A stretch of DNA of 64,000 nt from Pseudomonas putida W15Oct28 (GCF_000708715.2 NZ_JENB01000004.1:148708-212707); one strand, 5' to 3'; counted from the first letter of the stretch, positions 10,499 to 21,378 are shown. Notes: generated from the sequence alone by a model not told the origin. Program-made: numbers and translations.

Positions 10499-11578
10499 AT
10501 GCGCACGCTCCTTCTCGCCCCCCTGATGCTGGCCGCCAGTGTGGCCGGCGCCGCCGAAACGGTGAAGATCTACAACTGGTCCAGCTACGTCGCCCCCGAC
10601 ACGCTGAAGAACTTCCAGCAAGCCAGCGGCATCGTGCCCACCTACGACGTGTACGACAGCAACGAAACCCTCGACGGCAAGCTGATGACCGGCAACTCCG
10701 GCTACGATGTGGTGTTCCCCTCCAACCACTTCATGGCCCGGCAGATCCAGGGCAAGGCCCTGAAGCGTCTGGACAAGTCGCAGCTGCCCAACTGGCAGAA
10801 CCTCAACCCGGTGCTGCTCAAGGCACTGGAGGTGAACGACCCGGGCAACCAGTACGGCTTTCCGTACCTGTGGGGCAGTACCGGCATCGGCTACAACATC
10901 GACAAGGTCAAGGCGGTGCTCGGCGACAACGCGCCGGTGGATTCGTGGGACCTGATCTTCAAGCCCGAGTACATGAGCAAGCTGAAAAGCTGTGGCGTCG
11001 CCGTGCTGGACAACGGCCCCGAGCTGCTGCCGATTGCCCTGCACTACCTGGGCCTGCCGCACCACAGCCAGAACCCGGCGGACTACGAAAAGGCCAAGGC
11101 GCTGCTGATGCAGGTGCGGCCGTACATCAGCTACTTCCATTCATCGAAGTACACCGGCGACCTGGCCAACGGCGATATCTGTGTGGTGGTGGGCTTCTCG
11201 GGGGATGTGCTGCAAGCGAAAAACCGTGCCGAAGAGGCGAAGAACGGGGTGAAGGTGGGCTATTCGATACCCAAGGAAGGCGCGCCCATGTGGTTTGACA
11301 TGGTGGCCATGCCGGCCGATGCACCGGACGAAAAAGCCGGGTATGCCTACATGAACTACCTGCTGCAGCCAGAGGTGATGGCCAACATCAGCAACCATGT
11401 GCAGTACGCCAACGGCAACCTGAAGGCGGACGGCCTGGTGGAGCCGGCCATGAAGGGCAATACGATGATTTACCCGAGCGAAGACATGATGGGCAAGTTG
11501 TATGCGCTGGAAGCGATGCCGGCCAAGATCGACCGCATCAGAACCCGCATCTGGACCAGCATCAAGGCCGGAAACTGA
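10499..11578 (+). CDS. Putrescine/polyamine-type ABC substrate-binding protein (PotF/SpuD family)
   Basis: 359 residues with a signal peptide (cleavage near residue 19) and the PotD/PotF hallmark VKIYNWSSYVAPDTL just after it. Further family stretches are GYDVVFPSNHFMARQ and YMNYLLQPEVMANISN. The length matches PotF. No permease or ATPase genes are nearby, so it must use a transporter encoded elsewhere or act in signalling. The AraC regulator, oxidase and cupin upstream suggest capture of a polyamine-like amine that the oxidase degrades. Exact ligand unknown. A REP pair follows. Confidence 0.87.
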   Translation: MRTLLLAPLMLAASVAGAAETVKIYNWSSYVAPDTLKNFQQASGIVPTYDVYDSNETLDGKLMTGNSGYDVVFPSNHFMARQIQGKALKRLDKSQLPNWQNLNPVLLKALEVNDPGNQYGFPYLWGSTGIGYNIDKVKAVLGDNAPVDSWDLIFKPEYMSKLKSCGVAVLDNGPELLPIALHYLGLPHHSQNPADYEKAKALLMQVRPYISYFHSSKYTGDLANGDICVVVGFSGDVLQAKNRAEEAKNGVKVGYSIPKEGAPMWFDMVAMPADAPDEKAGYAYMNYLLQPEVMANISNHVQYANGNLKADGLVEPAMKGNTMIYPSEDMMGKLYALEAMPAKIDRIRTRIWTSIKAGN

Positions 11579-11594
11579 GCCCCGTGTAGTTTTC

Positions 11595-11694
11595 ACTGGC
11601 CTCATCGCCGGCAAGCCAGCTCCCACAGGAACTGCACCAGCCTTCAGGACTGTGCAGATCCCTGTGGGAGCTGGCTTGCCGGCGATAGGGCCAG
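11595..11694. repeat. Inverted REP pair (GGCAAGCCAGCTCCCACAGG type)
   Basis: CTGGCCTCATCGCCGGCAAG on the left is mirrored by the reverse complement ending GATAGGGCCAG. It lies between the convergent PotF-like gene and prfC. The core differs slightly (CCAGCTGG rather than CCCGCGGG) from the other copies of this family in the window. Confidence 0.88.
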
Positions 11695-11730
11695 ATCAGA
11701 CAACACAAGATCCTGATCTGGCTTCGAGGG

Positions 11731-13314
<1,584 letters not shown>

Positions 13315-13405
13315 GGGAAATCGCCTGACTGGGGGATTCAAAAAGGGGCGATATCATACCTGAAGTTGAGCGGGGACCAAAATTTGATCCCCGTCCGTTG
13401 GTCAA

Positions 13406-13732
13406 TCACGCGCGTTGCGCCTGATCCTCACAAAAACCTTCTAGCGTGACAGGCGGCCGGCCGGGCATATGTGCAACGAGCTCCAGTGTTCCACCCAGGG
13501 CCTCGACATAGCTGCGAAGGGTGGAAATCAACATGTCACTCCGCTTCTCCACTTTCGAAACATTGCCCTGACGGACATCGAGACGTTCCGCCAACTCGTC
13601 CTGGGTGATTTCCAACTGCCTGCGCAAGGCTTGCAAGGTCATTTCTTCACGGGTCAATTCACGACCGCGTGCTTCGACCCTCGCCCTGCGCTCAGGCGAC
13701 AACTCGTTCATGACCTCATTGAGTGTTTTCAT
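13406..13732 (-). CDS. XRE-family helix-turn-helix antitoxin (HigA-like)
   Basis: 108 residues. A helical N terminus (MKTLNEVMNELSPERRARVEARGREL) resembles toxin-binding antitoxins, and a helix-turn-helix lies near residues 40-65 (ITQDELAERLDVRQGNVSKVE). It is intact, with AGAGG about eight bases before its ATG. The gene before it on the same strand is a cut-down HigB-type toxin, so this antitoxin has lost its active partner. It could persist as a transcription repressor or as an anti-addiction gene. Family assignment is good; the present role is unknown. Confidence 0.82.
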   Translation of the reverse strand: MKTLNEVMNELSPERRARVEARGRELTREEMTLQALRRQLEITQDELAERLDVRQGNVSKVEKRSDMLISTLRSYVEALGGTLELVAHMPGRPPVTLEGFCEDQAQRA

Positions 13733-13904
13733 AATTCAACCTCTGAAAAGGTGCCGTTGCCTTCAAGGTATCCACACGCGGTCGACCTAGCGCCGGGCCG
13801 CAGCATGCCAGCAGGTGTAGCTGAGCCAACAGTTCATCCTGAACCTCCATTGCCAACGCCCCGAACTCGACCTGGAATTCCGGGCACATCCCTATAGACC
13901 ACAC
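13716..13904 (-). pseudogene. HigB/RelE-type toxin gene remnant (phage Gp49-like)
   Basis: From a GTG at 13904, ten bases after GGAGG, the frame encodes MWSIGMCPEF, then EVQDELLAQLHLLACCGPAL and GRPRVDTLK, which closely matches the first half of HigB-like toxins (normally about 110-120 residues). Right after VDTLK the similarity stops and an unrelated tail runs to a stop at 13716, overlapping the antitoxin start. The missing part would hold the NMKELR strand and the catalytic region, so the protein should be inactive. A deletion of roughly 55 codons that kept the antitoxin ribosome site explains the structure. Confidence 0.65.
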
Positions 13905-13913
13905 AACAAACAT

Positions 13914-14307
13914 ACCTCCGAAAGAATATTCCCTCAAGAAGATATCGAGAGAATTCCAAAGCAGATATTGCTTGGCGAGACAAATGGCCCGATAGCAGGT
14001 AATTCAACGCCTCCACGTAAAAAAATCGCTGTTTTTTCGTGCGAGATTTCGCTGTTGCCAGTGATTAACGCTGGCCAAATGCCGCCTCAGATGGGAACCT
14101 TTACGCCCACGGAGACGTCCACTCCCCTGCAACCCGCTTAGGTTGGGGACTGGTTTCATCAGCATTTTCGGGCCCGACGGGGTTCGGCTCATGGCCTGAT
14201 CGCAGCCTTCGGCGTGCATCACGCTGCTACTCGCGAACACACCAACCGCCGCCAGGACTGGCCGGCAAAAAAGAAGTGTGCTCGCCGACAACACAAGGAG
14301 TCCGCCT
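13914..14307. other. Intergenic region between toxin remnant and osmoprotectant operon
   Basis: About 390 bases between divergent genes. The left part is AT-rich with two similar stretches (TCGCTGTTTTTTCG and TTTCGCTGTTG near 14025-14055), which fits promoter DNA of the toxin-antitoxin locus. The right part must hold the promoter of the ABC operon; I see no clear -35/-10 pair. A minus-strand frame at 14004-14294 has no ribosome site or recognisable content. Confidence 0.4.
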
Positions 14308-15021
14308 GTGGCTAAACGCTACGGTAAAGGGCTGTTGGGATGCGCCACCGTGCTCGTCATCCTGGCCCTGCTGATCCACTGGATCGGCATCGACACGATC
14401 GCGCGTTATCGCGACGATCTTGGGTTCTACCTGCAAGCGCACCTGGTTCTGGTGCTGGCTTCGATGGCGGCGGCGTTGGCCGTGGGCATCCCGGCTGGCA
14501 TTGCCCTCAGTCGACCGCACCGGGTCGACAAAGCCGAGCGCTTCATGCAGTTCTTCAACGTTGGCAACACCATCCCTCCCCTGGCCGTTCTGGCCATCGC
14601 GCTCAGTATCCTGGGCATCGGCGCCGGGCCTGCGATCTTCGCGCTGTTCCTCGCCTCCCTCCTGCCCATCGTGCGCAACACCTACGAGGGCCTGAAAAAC
14701 GTCCCAGCCTCACTCAAGGAAGCCGCCACCGGCATCGGCATGACCCCGCGCCAGCAACTTTGGCAGGTGGAGCTACCGAATGCCGTGCCGATCATCGTCG
14801 GTGGTGTACGCGTGGCCTTGGCACTGAACGTGGGCACCGCACCGCTGGCATTCCTGATCGGCGCCAACAGCCTGGGCAGCCTGATCTTCCCCGGCATCGC
14901 CCTGAACAACCAGCCACAGCTGCTGCTGGGTGCCGCCTGCACCGCACTGCTGGCCCTGGTGCTGGACGCCGCCGTGAGTTTCTCCAGCAAGCGCTGGCTG
15001 GAACGTGGCCTGGCCCAATAA
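14308..15021 (+). CDS. Quaternary-amine (osmoprotectant) ABC transporter permease
   Basis: 237 residues from a GTG at 14308, chosen because AAGGAG lies seven bases upstream; a GTG at 14278 has no ribosome site. It has an N-terminal helix, about five more helices, and the permease loop EGLKNVPASLKEAATGIGMTP with VELPNAVPIIVGGVRVA, typical of the OpuCB/YehW family. It opens a four-gene cluster: permease, binding protein, permease, ATPase. The set imports glycine betaine, carnitine, choline or similar compounds; the exact substrate is not evident. Confidence 0.88.
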   Translation: MAKRYGKGLLGCATVLVILALLIHWIGIDTIARYRDDLGFYLQAHLVLVLASMAAALAVGIPAGIALSRPHRVDKAERFMQFFNVGNTIPPLAVLAIALSILGIGAGPAIFALFLASLLPIVRNTYEGLKNVPASLKEAATGIGMTPRQQLWQVELPNAVPIIVGGVRVALALNVGTAPLAFLIGANSLGSLIFPGIALNNQPQLLLGAACTALLALVLDAAVSFSSKRWLERGLAQ

Positions 15022-15034
15022 GGATAGGGAACGT

Positions 15035-15949
15035 ATGAACAAGAGAATCGCCTTGCTGCTGGGCGCGGCCCTGCTGTTCGCAGGATTTGCCCAGGCAGTG
15101 GAAAAACCGCTGGTGCGCATCGGCGCGCGGGTGTTCACCGAGCAGACCGTGCTCGCCGAAATCACCGCGCAGTACCTGCGTGCCAACGGCTTCGACGTGC
15201 GCGTCACCACCGGCCTTGGCAGCAACATTGCGCGCCAGGCCCAGGAGACCGGCCAGCTCGACCTGATGTGGGAATACACCGGCGTTTCGCTGGTGTCGTA
15301 CAACCACATCGACGAGCGCATGCCCAGTGCCGAAGCCACCTTCGCCAGGGTCAAAGCGCTGGATGCAAAGAAAGACCTGATCTGGCTGGCCCCGTCGAAG
15401 TTCAGCAACACCTACGCGCTGGGCCTGCCCAAGCAAGTGGCCGAGGCCTACCCGCAGGTCAACACCATCAGCGACCTCAACCAGGTGCTGCGCGACGAAA
15501 GCCAGCGCAACCACCTGGTGGCGCTGGACACCGAGTTCGCCAACCGCCCCGACGGCCTGGTCGGCCTGCGCGAGATGTACGGCCTGCCGCTGGACCGGCA
15601 CAACATTCGCCAGATGGACGGTGGCCTGGTGTACACCGCCATGCGCAACAACCAGGTGTTCGCCGGGCTGGTGTACACCACCGACGGCCGGCTGAGTGCG
15701 TTCAGCCTCAAGCTGCTGGAAGACGACAAGCACTATTTCCCCGACTACACCGCAGCGCCCGTGGTGCGCAAAGCCGTGCTCGACGCCAACCCGCAACTGG
15801 CCGGCCTGCTCAAGCCACTGGCCGAGCAGCTGGATGACGAAACCATGCGCCAGCTCAACGCCAAGGTCGACGTCGAACACCAGAACCCGACCGCCGTGGC
15901 CGCCGCCTTCCTGCGTGAGCACCCACTGAACAGCGAGGGCCAGCCATGA
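15035..15949 (+). CDS. Quaternary-amine ABC transporter substrate-binding protein (OsmX/OpuCC-like)
   Basis: 304 residues with a signal peptide (about residues 1-22, ending GFAQAVEKP). The mature part begins VRIGARVFTEQTVLAEITAQ and contains TGQLDLMWEYTGVSLV, both hallmarks of the OpuAC/ProX-type family. The ATG at 15035 follows an AGGATAGGGA ribosome region; the earlier in-frame start lies inside the upstream gene. It captures betaine-like compounds in the periplasm. Its stop overlaps the next start. Confidence 0.9.
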   Translation: MNKRIALLLGAALLFAGFAQAVEKPLVRIGARVFTEQTVLAEITAQYLRANGFDVRVTTGLGSNIARQAQETGQLDLMWEYTGVSLVSYNHIDERMPSAEATFARVKALDAKKDLIWLAPSKFSNTYALGLPKQVAEAYPQVNTISDLNQVLRDESQRNHLVALDTEFANRPDGLVGLREMYGLPLDRHNIRQMDGGLVYTAMRNNQVFAGLVYTTDGRLSAFSLKLLEDDKHYFPDYTAAPVVRKAVLDANPQLAGLLKPLAEQLDDETMRQLNAKVDVEHQNPTAVAAAFLREHPLNSEGQP

Positions 15950-16599
15950 ACCTGATCGATACCTTCAACCACCTGGACTGGGCACAGGTGCTGCAACTGA
16001 CCTGGCAGCACATCATGCTGGTGGGCATTGCCGTGAGCCTGGCCATCCTTGTTGGCGTGCCGCTGGGCATCCTGATGACCCGCTTCCCGGCCCTCGCCGG
16101 CCCGCTGCAAGCCAGCGCCACGGTGCTGCTGACCATCCCGTCGATCGCCCTGTTCGGCCTGCTGCTGCCGTTCTATTCCAAGTTCGGCCAAGGCCTCGGC
16201 CCACTACCCGCGATCACGGCGGTATTCCTGTACTCGCTGCTGCCAATCCTGCGCAACACCTACCTGGCCCTGACCAATGTCGAGCCCGGCATCCGTGAAG
16301 CCGCACGCGGCATCGGCATGACCTTCGGCCAGCGCCTGCGCATGGTCGAGCTGCCCATCGCGGTACCGGTGATCCTCGCCGGTGTGCGCACTGCCGTGGT
16401 CATGAACATCGGCGTCATGACCATCGCCGCCACCATCGGCGCCGGCGGCCTGGGCGTGCTCATCCTCACCTCCATCAGCCGCAGCGACATGTCGATGCTG
16501 CTGGTCGGCGCCGTGCTGGTCAGCCTGCTGGCCATCATTGCCGACCTGCTCCTGCAAACCCTGCAACGTGCCCTGACTCCAGAAGGACTGCGCTCATGA
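15946..16599 (+). CDS. Quaternary-amine ABC transporter permease
   Basis: 217 residues, the usual length of the short OpuC-type permease. About five helices and the loop NVEPGIREAARGIGMTFGQR before VELPIAVPVILAGVRTAVV are visible. It overlaps both neighbours by four bases (ATGA at each junction), so translation is coupled. It presumably forms a heterodimer with the permease at 14308. Confidence 0.92.
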   Translation: MNLIDTFNHLDWAQVLQLTWQHIMLVGIAVSLAILVGVPLGILMTRFPALAGPLQASATVLLTIPSIALFGLLLPFYSKFGQGLGPLPAITAVFLYSLLPILRNTYLALTNVEPGIREAARGIGMTFGQRLRMVELPIAVPVILAGVRTAVVMNIGVMTIAATIGAGGLGVLILTSISRSDMSMLLVGAVLVSLLAIIADLLLQTLQRALTPEGLRS

Positions 16600-17753
16600 T
16601 CGAACTCAAGAACCTCAGCAAAACCTTCACCGTCAACGGCAAGGACGTGAAAGCCGTCGACGCGGTAAACCTCACCGTCAACGAAGGGGAAATCTGCGTG
16701 TTCCTCGGCCCCTCGGGCTGCGGCAAGAGCACCACGCTGAAAATGATCAACCGCCTGATCACGCCTACCTCGGGCCAGGTGTTCATCAATGGCGAGGACA
16801 CCACCGGGCTGGACGAAGTCACCCTGCGCCGCCATATCGGCTATGTGATCCAGCAGATCGGCCTGTTCCCCAACATGACCATCGAAGAGAACATCACCGT
16901 GGTCCCGCGCCTGCTCGGCTGGGACAAGCAAAAGTGCCACGAGCGTGCCCGCGAGCTGATGCACATGATCAAGCTCGAACCCAAGCAGTACCTGCAGCGC
17001 TACCCGCGCGAGCTGTCCGGTGGCCAGCAGCAGCGCATCGGCGTGATCCGTGCCCTTGCCGCCGAAGCACCGGTATTGCTGATGGACGAGCCGTTCGGCG
17101 CGGTCGACCCGATCAACCGCGAAATGATCCAGAACGAGTTCTTCGAGATGCAGCGGGCGCTGAACAAGACCGTGATCATGGTCAGCCACGACATCGACGA
17201 AGCCATCAAGCTGGGCGACAAGATTGCCATCTTCCGTGCCGGCAAACTGTTGCAGCTGGACCACCCGGACACGCTGCTGGCTCACCCGGCGGATGACTTT
17301 GTCAGCAACTTCGTTGGCCAGGACAGCACCCTCAAGCGCCTGCTGCTGGTGCGTGCCGAGGATGCAGCGGACAACGCGCCGTCGGTGAGCCCGGAAACGC
17401 CTGTGAGCGATGCACTGGAGCTGCTGGATGAGCACGACCGCCGCTATGTAGTGGTGACCGATGCACAGAACAAGGCGCTGGGCTATGTGCGCCGGCGCGA
17501 CATGCACCGCCAGCAAGGCACCTGTGGCGACTTCCTGCGGCCGTTCAATGCCACGGCGTCGCACGATGAGCATTTGCGCATCCTGCTGTCGCGCATGTAC
17601 GAGTTCAACCGGGCGTGGTTGCCGGTGCTGGATGCCGAGCAGGTGTTTTTGGGCGAGGTGACGCAGGAGTCGATTGCGGCGTACCTGAGCTCGGGTAGGT
17701 CGCGCGGGGCCAAGACCTCGATCGTGTCGCCGGCCGAGGCAGCGATTTCCTGA
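16596..17753 (+). CDS. Quaternary-amine ABC transporter ATP-binding protein with CBS domains
   Basis: 385 residues. Walker A GPSGCGKS is at residues 38-45, the signature LSGGQQQR near 140 and Walker B with VLLMDEPFGAVDP near 160. The C-terminal part (about 255-360) carries a tandem CBS region (VSDALELLDEHDRRYVVVTD and RAWLPVLDAEQVFLGEVTQE), which in OpuA/OpuC-type transporters senses ionic strength or nucleotides and gates uptake during osmotic stress. Last gene of the operon; a REP pair follows within a few bases. Confidence 0.93.
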   Translation: MIELKNLSKTFTVNGKDVKAVDAVNLTVNEGEICVFLGPSGCGKSTTLKMINRLITPTSGQVFINGEDTTGLDEVTLRRHIGYVIQQIGLFPNMTIEENITVVPRLLGWDKQKCHERARELMHMIKLEPKQYLQRYPRELSGGQQQRIGVIRALAAEAPVLLMDEPFGAVDPINREMIQNEFFEMQRALNKTVIMVSHDIDEAIKLGDKIAIFRAGKLLQLDHPDTLLAHPADDFVSNFVGQDSTLKRLLLVRAEDAADNAPSVSPETPVSDALELLDEHDRRYVVVTDAQNKALGYVRRRDMHRQQGTCGDFLRPFNATASHDEHLRILLSRMYEFNRAWLPVLDAEQVFLGEVTQESIAAYLSSGRSRGAKTSIVSPAEAAIS

Positions 17754-17754
17754 A

Positions 17755-17849
17755 CCGGCCTCTTCGCGGGCAAGCCCGCTCCCACAGGGTTCGCGCTTAC
17801 CCTAGGCTTTGCGCGATCCTGTGGGAGCGGGCTTGCCCGCGAATCAGGC
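17755..17849. repeat. Inverted REP pair (GCGGGCAAGCCCGCTCCCAC type)
   Basis: CCGGCCTCTTCGCGGGCAAG at the left is mirrored at the right by GTGGGAGCGGGCTTGCCCGC. The unit lies between the convergent ABC operon and the TonB receptor gene. Confidence 0.9.
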
Positions 17850-17858
17850 GACGCGGGA

Positions 17859-20288
17859 TCAGAACCCTACACTGGCCTGTACATAGAAGGTCCGCGGTTC
17901 ACCCACATAAATGCCGGCATTGTTGTCGCTGGAGCGGGTAAAGTACTGCTTGTCGAACAGGTTCTTCACCCCCGCCGCCAGCTTCAGGTTGGACATTTCT
18001 GGCCCGAACTCATACCCGCCACGGGCATGCCAGGTCACGTAACCCGGAATATCACCATACTGCCCATCCGCACTAGGCTCGGTGATGTAGTCGCCGTTGA
18101 AGCTGCCATCGGCATTGATCCCGGTGCCCGGCGCGCGCTGCTTGGATTGGGCGTAGGCATCCAGGTTCCAGGTCCAGCGGTTGACCGCGTAACGCACGCC
18201 GGCAGTGGCCACCTGACGTGAATAGAACGGCAGGTCACGGCCCTTGAAGCCCGGAATCTCACCTTCATACGTGGCGCGGGTAAAGGTGTACCCACCACTC
18301 ACCGACAGCCCTTGCAGGCGCGGGTCCAGCCCGGCCAGGTCGTAGCGCACCGAGGCCTCGATGCCCTGGTGCTTGGTCGCCCCGAGGTTGGTCCAGCCCA
18401 CATCGTTGCTGATGTACTGCAACTCGTCATCGAAGTCGATGTAGAACGCGGTCAGCTCACCGGCAAAGCCGCCATCGTCATAGCGCGTGCCGATTTCGTA
18501 AGTCTTGGCCTTTTCCGGCTCCAGGCCGTTGGCCGTGCTGTTGCCGGTACCGCCCTGGCCCAGCTGGAAGTACTGCAGGCTGCCAAACGAGGTTTCGTAG
18601 TTGGCGAACACTTTCCACGCGTCGGAGAGGTGGTACATCACGCTCAGCGCCGGCAGCGGCTCGTTGCTGGTGATGCTGCGCTTCTTCTCCGCCACCGGGC
18701 GATTGTTGGCGTCCAGCACCGGGCGGTCGCGCCAGTCGGTATTGATGTGCTCGAAGCGCACGCCCGGGGTGATGGTCCAGTTGCCGACATCAATCTTGTC
18801 GTCAATGTAGTAGGCGCTGGCCTCGGTACCGCCGCTGCGGTCCTGGAATACGTGGCCGTCAGAGGTCGGGGTCACGGTCGGCACGTTGTCGATCAGCGCC
18901 AGGCGGGTCGACTGTTCGCGCATCGCTTCCTTCAGGTAGCGATAACCCACGCTGACTTCCTGGGTGGTGGGGCCGGCAAAGAAGATGCGCGACACCCGTG
19001 GTTCGATGGCGAAGGTGTGGTAGTTGCGCGGGTACGACGACAGGGTCTTCATGTCACGCGAGGCGATGGCGCTGCCGCGGAAGCTGTCGGTGTAGTAGGT
19101 CAGCACTTCGAACTGGGTGGCATCGTCGAGTTGGCGTTGCCACTTGAACGACACGTCCTTGCGCCGACCGGCGAAGTAGTCGTAGTCGCGCAGCGACTGG
19201 TACGGATTGCTGTCGTACTGCGCCTGAGTCAGGCCACCGGGCATGTCGGCACGGCCATCGTAATAATGGAAATTCAGCCAGAACTCATCGACGTCGGTGG
19301 GTGCCCAGTGGGTCTTGAGGATGACGTCGTCGATGTCGTTGCCGTTGTTGCTTTCACGGTAACCGTTGCCGTTCACCCCGGTGTACAGCAGCGCCACCCC
19401 CATGCCGTTGTCTGCCGTGCCGCCGACGAAGGCCGACTCGGTGTGCTTCCAGCCGCCGCGCTGGGAGGTTTCCAGGGTGGTGGACAGCTCCGCTGATGCC
19501 TTTTCCGGAATGGCCCGGGTGACGAAGTTGATCACCCCACCCACGTTCTGTGGGCCATAGCGCACCGAGCCGGCCCCACGCACCACGTCGATGCTGTCGA
19601 GGTTGCCCGACGAGATCGGCGCCATCGACAGCTGTGGCTGGCCATACGGCGCGAAGGCGGCCGGGATGCCGTCGATCAATACGGTGGAGCGCGGCGACAG
19701 GCGCGAGGTCAGGCCGCGCACGCCCACGTTCAGCGACAGGTCACTGCCGCCGGTGCCGTTGGAGTCCTGCACCTGCACACCCGGGATGCCGCGCAGTACG
19801 TCGCGCACGTTCATCGCGCCCTTCTCCACCATCGCCTCGCGGCGCACGACGGTGCGCGCGCCGGGGTGGTTCTGCACCACGCTCTGCTGGGCATCGCCCA
19901 ACCAGTCACCGACCACCTTGATGTCAGTGGGCGCCAGCTCCAGGCTGCCGCTGCCCAGGTCCAGGGTAGTCGGCAGCGGCTTTACCACGACGGTGTCCTG
20001 GGACATCTCGAAAGTCAGCCCGCTGCCTTGCAGCAACTGTTGCAACGCCTGCACCGGCGCCAGGTTGCCGGACACCGCCGGGGCCTGTTTGCCAGCCACC
20101 AGCTCGGGGCTGAAGAACAGCTGCAGGTTGGTCTGCTGACCCAGCTGGTTCAGTGCCGAAGCCAGCGGTTGGGCCTGGATCTGGATGGCGTTACCGGCCT
20201 GTGCGGCCTGGCTGTCGATGGCCAGGGCACTGACCGCCAGGGCCAGCGCCAGGGCGCGCAAGGGTGGGAAAGGCTTGTTGTTGTTCAC
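17859..20288 (-). CDS. TonB-dependent ferric-siderophore receptor with signalling domain (FecA-like)
   Basis: 809 residues from a GTG at 20288 that has AGGAAG about ten bases upstream; a TTG at 20324 is the only longer choice. A signal peptide (to about residue 30) is followed by the STN signalling domain (ALNQLGQQTNLQLFFSPELV), then the plug with a TonB-box-like stretch, RGIPGVQVQDSNGTGGSDLS and VDVVRGAGSVRYGPQNVGGV. The 22-stranded barrel ends in a C-terminal Phe. The STN domain contacts FecR, so the receptor regulates its own synthesis through the sigma/anti-sigma pair next door. The siderophore is not identifiable. Confidence 0.93.
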   Translation of the reverse strand: MNNNKPFPPLRALALALAVSALAIDSQAAQAGNAIQIQAQPLASALNQLGQQTNLQLFFSPELVAGKQAPAVSGNLAPVQALQQLLQGSGLTFEMSQDTVVVKPLPTTLDLGSGSLELAPTDIKVVGDWLGDAQQSVVQNHPGARTVVRREAMVEKGAMNVRDVLRGIPGVQVQDSNGTGGSDLSLNVGVRGLTSRLSPRSTVLIDGIPAAFAPYGQPQLSMAPISSGNLDSIDVVRGAGSVRYGPQNVGGVINFVTRAIPEKASAELSTTLETSQRGGWKHTESAFVGGTADNGMGVALLYTGVNGNGYRESNNGNDIDDVILKTHWAPTDVDEFWLNFHYYDGRADMPGGLTQAQYDSNPYQSLRDYDYFAGRRKDVSFKWQRQLDDATQFEVLTYYTDSFRGSAIASRDMKTLSSYPRNYHTFAIEPRVSRIFFAGPTTQEVSVGYRYLKEAMREQSTRLALIDNVPTVTPTSDGHVFQDRSGGTEASAYYIDDKIDVGNWTITPGVRFEHINTDWRDRPVLDANNRPVAEKKRSITSNEPLPALSVMYHLSDAWKVFANYETSFGSLQYFQLGQGGTGNSTANGLEPEKAKTYEIGTRYDDGGFAGELTAFYIDFDDELQYISNDVGWTNLGATKHQGIEASVRYDLAGLDPRLQGLSVSGGYTFTRATYEGEIPGFKGRDLPFYSRQVATAGVRYAVNRWTWNLDAYAQSKQRAPGTGINADGSFNGDYITEPSADGQYGDIPGYVTWHARGGYEFGPEMSNLKLAAGVKNLFDKQYFTRSSDNNAGIYVGEPRTFYVQASVGF

Positions 20289-20395
20289 GTAGTCGAAACT
20301 TCCTGAATGCAGAATAAACGCCAACCGCGTGCAAATGGAAATGCTTGGCAGTTGCAGCTGGCGAGGAAGACGAACGAGCGAAAAAAAACCTGAAT

Positions 20396-21358
20396 CTATT
20401 TCGCAATTATTTCGCGAGAGCCGTCTTCATGGGCCTTGATGGCCACCGGCAGGATGCTCGGCAAGGCCCGCAACAGTGCGTCGGTGTCATCGGTACTGAA
20501 GGTGCTGGACAGGCGCATCTGGGCGACTTTGCCCGCGGCAACCCGCAACGGCTGGCTGCGGTAACGCGAGGCTTCGGCCACCACCTCGGCGAGGGTGGCG
20601 TTGTCGAACACCAGCTTGCCCTGGCGCCAGGCAGTAACGGCAGCGGTATTGACGGCGTAGGGGGCGGTCACCAGGCCTTGCGCATCTATATGCGAACCCT
20701 GGCCGGCCGTCAGCTGCGCCAGCGCCTCGCCCTTGCCTTGCACACGCACCGAACCCTGCTCCACCGCCACCCGGGTGCTGGCCAGGTCCTGGCGCACGTC
20801 AAAACGGGTACCGGTTACCGTCACGCTGCCTTGGGCGGTGTCGACCACGAACGGCCGGGCACTGTCGTGGGCGACGTTGAACATCACCTCGCCGGCACTC
20901 AGGCGGATATGCCGCTGGCCGGCGCTGAAATCGACCTGCAGCTGTGTGCTGCCATTGAGATCGAGCAAGGAGCCATCCGGCAGTTCGACCTGGCGGCGTT
21001 CATTGAAGGCGGTCTGCACGCTACCTTGGTGATTCAGTTGCTGGTAGTGCCAGCCGCCCCAGCCCAGGCCCAACGCCAACACCGCGACACAGGCAGCCAG
21101 GGCCTGACGCACGAAACGCCGACGCGGCAGTTGCTGCACCGGGTCCGGCTGGCACAACGCTTCAAGGCGCTGGCGCGGAATGAAGTCGGCGGCCTGCCAC
21201 ACGCGGCTGAGGTGCTGGTACTCCTCGCGGTGCCGTTCGTCGCTGGCCAACCAGGCGCGCAACTGTTTCTGCAGCCCGGCATCCCGAGGCGCATCCTGCA
21301 CGCGGGCAAACCATGCGGCCGCCTGCTCGCGGACGGTATCGGTACCGTGCTGTTTCAT
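20396..21358 (-). CDS. FecR-family anti-sigma/regulatory protein
   Basis: 320 residues from the ATG at 21358, which has AGGAG nine bases upstream; an ATG at 21382 overlapping the sigma-factor stop is an alternative. The N-terminal cytoplasmic part contains the DUF4880/FecR motif AAAWFARVQDAP with WLASDERHREEY. One membrane helix lies near residues 80-105. The periplasmic FecR domain carries VELPDGSLLDLNGSTQLQVD, which receives the signal from the receptor STN domain. It binds the sigma factor until iron-siderophore is sensed. Confidence 0.93.
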   Translation of the reverse strand: MKQHGTDTVREQAAAWFARVQDAPRDAGLQKQLRAWLASDERHREEYQHLSRVWQAADFIPRQRLEALCQPDPVQQLPRRRFVRQALAACVAVLALGLGWGGWHYQQLNHQGSVQTAFNERRQVELPDGSLLDLNGSTQLQVDFSAGQRHIRLSAGEVMFNVAHDSARPFVVDTAQGSVTVTGTRFDVRQDLASTRVAVEQGSVRVQGKGEALAQLTAGQGSHIDAQGLVTAPYAVNTAAVTAWRQGKLVFDNATLAEVVAEASRYRSQPLRVAAGKVAQMRLSSTFSTDDTDALLRALPSILPVAIKAHEDGSREIIAK

Positions 21359-21378
21359 CGAAAAGGTCTCCTGACTCA

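Noticed and set aside
14004..14294. 96-codon minus-strand frame before the osmoprotectant operon
   Set aside because: It overlaps the promoter region and permease start of the operon and has no family features.
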